DNA of 7,971 nt from contig NZXC01000017.1 of assembly GCA_002701785.1 (NCBI GenBank), positions 77,374 to 85,344 of the forward strand, given 5' to 3'. The translations under genes and the position numbers were made by a program. Below the pieces are notes generated by a model. The model was not told the origin of the DNA. It saw only the letters and a list, made by a program, of their open reading frames with translations, and did no database searches. Below, piece by piece: positions 6,233 through 7,971 of this stretch (positions are counted from its first letter, which is position 1; each line of letters begins with the position of its first letter). The stretch comes from Fidelibacterota bacterium (GTDB lineage Bacteria; Fidelibacterota; Marinisomatia; Marinisomatales; TCS55).

Positions 6233-7297
6233 ATGTTTGTAAAACCTCGGATTATAATAGTTCTACTATTTTCTATTTGCATTACATATGGCCAAAATTA
6301 TCGTAGTGTTGATGAAATAAAAGATGATTGGCTAGAACACACAAAATTCCAAAAACAAGAATTATTATCTTTTTGTGATTTTCTCATTAATGAAGGGCAT
6401 TATGAAAGAGCGTTACTAAGTTTATTTCAATATCTGTACAAATTTCCCAATGATAGTCTTGAAGTGCCAATATTGTATCATATTGCAAGAAATTACGATT
6501 TATCTGGTAATCCTATTTTAGCAAATAGATATTATGATGAAGTTATTAATCTAACGGATGAAAATGATCGTGTCTATAAGGCAGCATATTATCGTAAGCT
6601 CTTAATTAATTATTATCAAGAGGATTATGACGTAATTCTTGAACAAACAGAAAATGAAACAGACCCATATCTTATTATATTTAGAGGATATATTTTTCTT
6701 AATGATTTGCAATGGGTTGCAGCTAGACAAGCATTTCTATCTGCAGATGAAAGATTTAGACACCGACATTATAGTTCTTTAATTGCTCCAATTATGCAAA
6801 CTATAGATAATGCTGCAGAAGTACCCATGAAAAACAAATGGCAAACATTAGCTGCTTCTATAATTCCTGGAGGTGGACGTGCATATCTTCAAGAATGGGG
6901 AAATGCTGGAGGTGCTTTAGCATCATTTTTTCTAGTAGCTTCATTAGCCTCATCTAACACTGATTTAAATCAGTCAGGAGATTTGTCCCTTACTGATAAT
7001 CGTAATGAACTCATTCCTCAAGGTGCAGGGTATCAACTTGACTCAAACAAATTGCCAAATAATCCCTCAACATATGGGCTTCCAGATAATGTTAAATTAA
7101 GTTCAAAAAATAAATATTTGATTTATGCGCCTATTGCGCTTTCGTTAAGTATTTATCTAGGAACTATATTAAAAACATATCAAGATGTTGATAATGCAAA
7201 TCAGCTATTATTTCGCAACCATATCCGAACAGCTATAGAAAAGACCCCCATAGATTCTTTTATGGATTTTATGGAGCCTAACTTAGTTGAAAATTAA
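6233..7297 (+). CDS. Exported/membrane protein with helical (TPR-like) repeats and a C-terminal membrane hairpin; unknown function
   Basis: This 354-residue protein begins with a signal peptide (about 1-20, ending ICITYG, followed by Gln21). Residues 40-190 are helical and repeat-like, with TPR-style spacing in 'INEGHYERALLSLFQYLYKFPND', 'YHIARNYDLSGNPILANRYYDEVI' and 'RGYIFLNDLQWVAARQAFLSADE'. Around 203-240 is a hydrophobic stretch, AASIIPGGGRAYLQEWGNAGGALASFF. It resembles the 'PGxGqxY...G' membrane motif of small uncharacterised membrane domains (DUF5683-like). A second hydrophobic helix lies at about 294-311 (KYLIYAPIALSLSIYLGTIL). Residues 241-293 are polar and Asn/Ser-rich. The strong GGGGAGG ribosome site sits inside a hairpin. 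A terminator-like hairpin upstream and the rRNA promoter downstream suggest a stand-alone gene. Function not recognised; a cell-envelope role is inferred from export. Confidence 0.8.
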   Translation: MFVKPRIIIVLLFSICITYGQNYRSVDEIKDDWLEHTKFQKQELLSFCDFLINEGHYERALLSLFQYLYKFPNDSLEVPILYHIARNYDLSGNPILANRYYDEVINLTDENDRVYKAAYYRKLLINYYQEDYDVILEQTENETDPYLIIFRGYIFLNDLQWVAARQAFLSADERFRHRHYSSLIAPIMQTIDNAAEVPMKNKWQTLAASIIPGGGRAYLQEWGNAGGALASFFLVASLASSNTDLNQSGDLSLTDNRNELIPQGAGYQLDSNKLPNNPSTYGLPDNVKLSSKNKYLIYAPIALSLSIYLGTILKTYQDVDNANQLLFRNHIRTAIEKTPIDSFMDFMEPNLVEN

Positions 7298-7325
7298 TTA
7301 TTTCATTTTGTTTAATGATTAGCTG

Positions 7326-7354
7326 TTGACTCCTTATATAATAAAAGCTAATTT
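7326..7354 (+). promoter_or_regulatory. Probable rRNA operon promoter with GC-rich discriminator
   Basis: TTGACT (7326-7331) and TAATTT (7349-7354) are separated by 17 bases. GCGCGG follows directly, a GC-rich discriminator of the sort seen at growth-rate and stringently controlled rRNA promoters. The region just upstream (about 7290-7320) is nearly pure A/T and could act as an UP element. The start of transcription would be near 7361, about 113 bases before the 16S gene. A perfect TATAAT at 7337-7342 is an alternative -10, but no good -35 is seen at its correct spacing. Confidence 0.55.
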
Positions 7355-7360
7355 GCGCGG

Positions 7361-7473
7361 CTTTGCTCACTTAGTTTTTAATGCAAAGTGGATGTTTTTT
7401 GATAATTTGGTATGCGTGGTCCAATATAAACTTTGAGAGTCAGATTAGACGATAATAAATCAAACAAAACAAT
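7361..7473 (+). other. 16S rRNA leader region
   Basis: This untranslated stretch lies between the inferred transcription start and the mature 16S 5' end. It contains a short inverted repeat, CTTTGC (7361-7366) with GCAAAG (7383-7388). Its later part would normally pair with sequence beyond the 16S 3' end to form the RNase III processing stem. That partner lies outside the window, so it cannot be tested here. No gene is seen. Confidence 0.5.
7364..7375 (+). promoter_or_regulatory. Possible boxA-like antitermination site
   Basis: TGCTCACTTAGT lies a few bases after the inferred rRNA start and shares TGCTC and some following bases with the NusB/S10-binding boxA of rRNA leaders (E. coli TGCTCTTTAACA; about 7 of 12 positions). 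The position is right and the match is weak. Confidence 0.25.

Positions 7474-7971
<498 letters not shown>

Overview
The window is AT-rich DNA in which every gene lies on the + strand. It ends in the first ~498 bases of a 16S rRNA gene. Three things suggest a member of the FCB assemblage (Bacteroidota, Marinimicrobia/SAR406, Fibrobacter and relatives): a Gld-type ABC transporter cluster, exported proteins whose predicted cleavage sites are followed by glutamine, and the 16S text itself. My best guess is an uncultured marine Marinimicrobia (SAR406)-like bacterium. That is recognition from memory, not a database result.

Layout. Bases 1-156 are the C-terminal end of a protein resembling ROK-family sugar kinases/regulators. 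A 47-codon ORF with a signal-peptide-like start follows (166-309). Next is a complete DASS/SLC13-type sodium-coupled anion transporter (318-1808). A 115-base gap holds a weak terminator-like hairpin, an AT-rich inverted repeat and a clear Shine-Dalgarno. Bases 1924-5644 are a compact run of four overlapping genes: an ABC ATPase (GldA-like), a six-helix ABC-2 permease (GldF-like), a GldG-like auxiliary membrane protein and a DUF4340-like membrane-anchored protein. A methionine sulfoxide reductase B with an N-terminal signal-like extension follows after 14 bases (5659-6132), and a hairpin closes this block. A secreted or membrane protein with helical repeats and a 'PGGGRAY' membrane hairpin (6233-7297) is preceded by a perfect 10-bp inverted repeat that contains its Shine-Dalgarno. 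The 176 bases from 7298 to 7473 hold a plausible rRNA promoter with a GC-rich discriminator and a ~110-base leader. The partial 16S gene starts near 7474.

How the parts fit. The four-gene ABC block looks like one translationally coupled unit. It would make a membrane machine: cytoplasmic ATPase, permease, and two proteins whose bulk is predicted to lie outside the cytoplasmic membrane. GldA/F/G are known from gliding Bacteroidota, but homologues are widespread in non-gliders and their substrate is unknown. The MsrB may repair oxidised proteins in the same outer compartment if its N-terminal extension is used. No mobile element, CRISPR array, tRNA or stretch over 300 bases without a gene was seen. 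The least explained items are the ABC/DUF4340/MsrB unit, the Shine-Dalgarno-sequestering hairpin and the tiny exported ORF.
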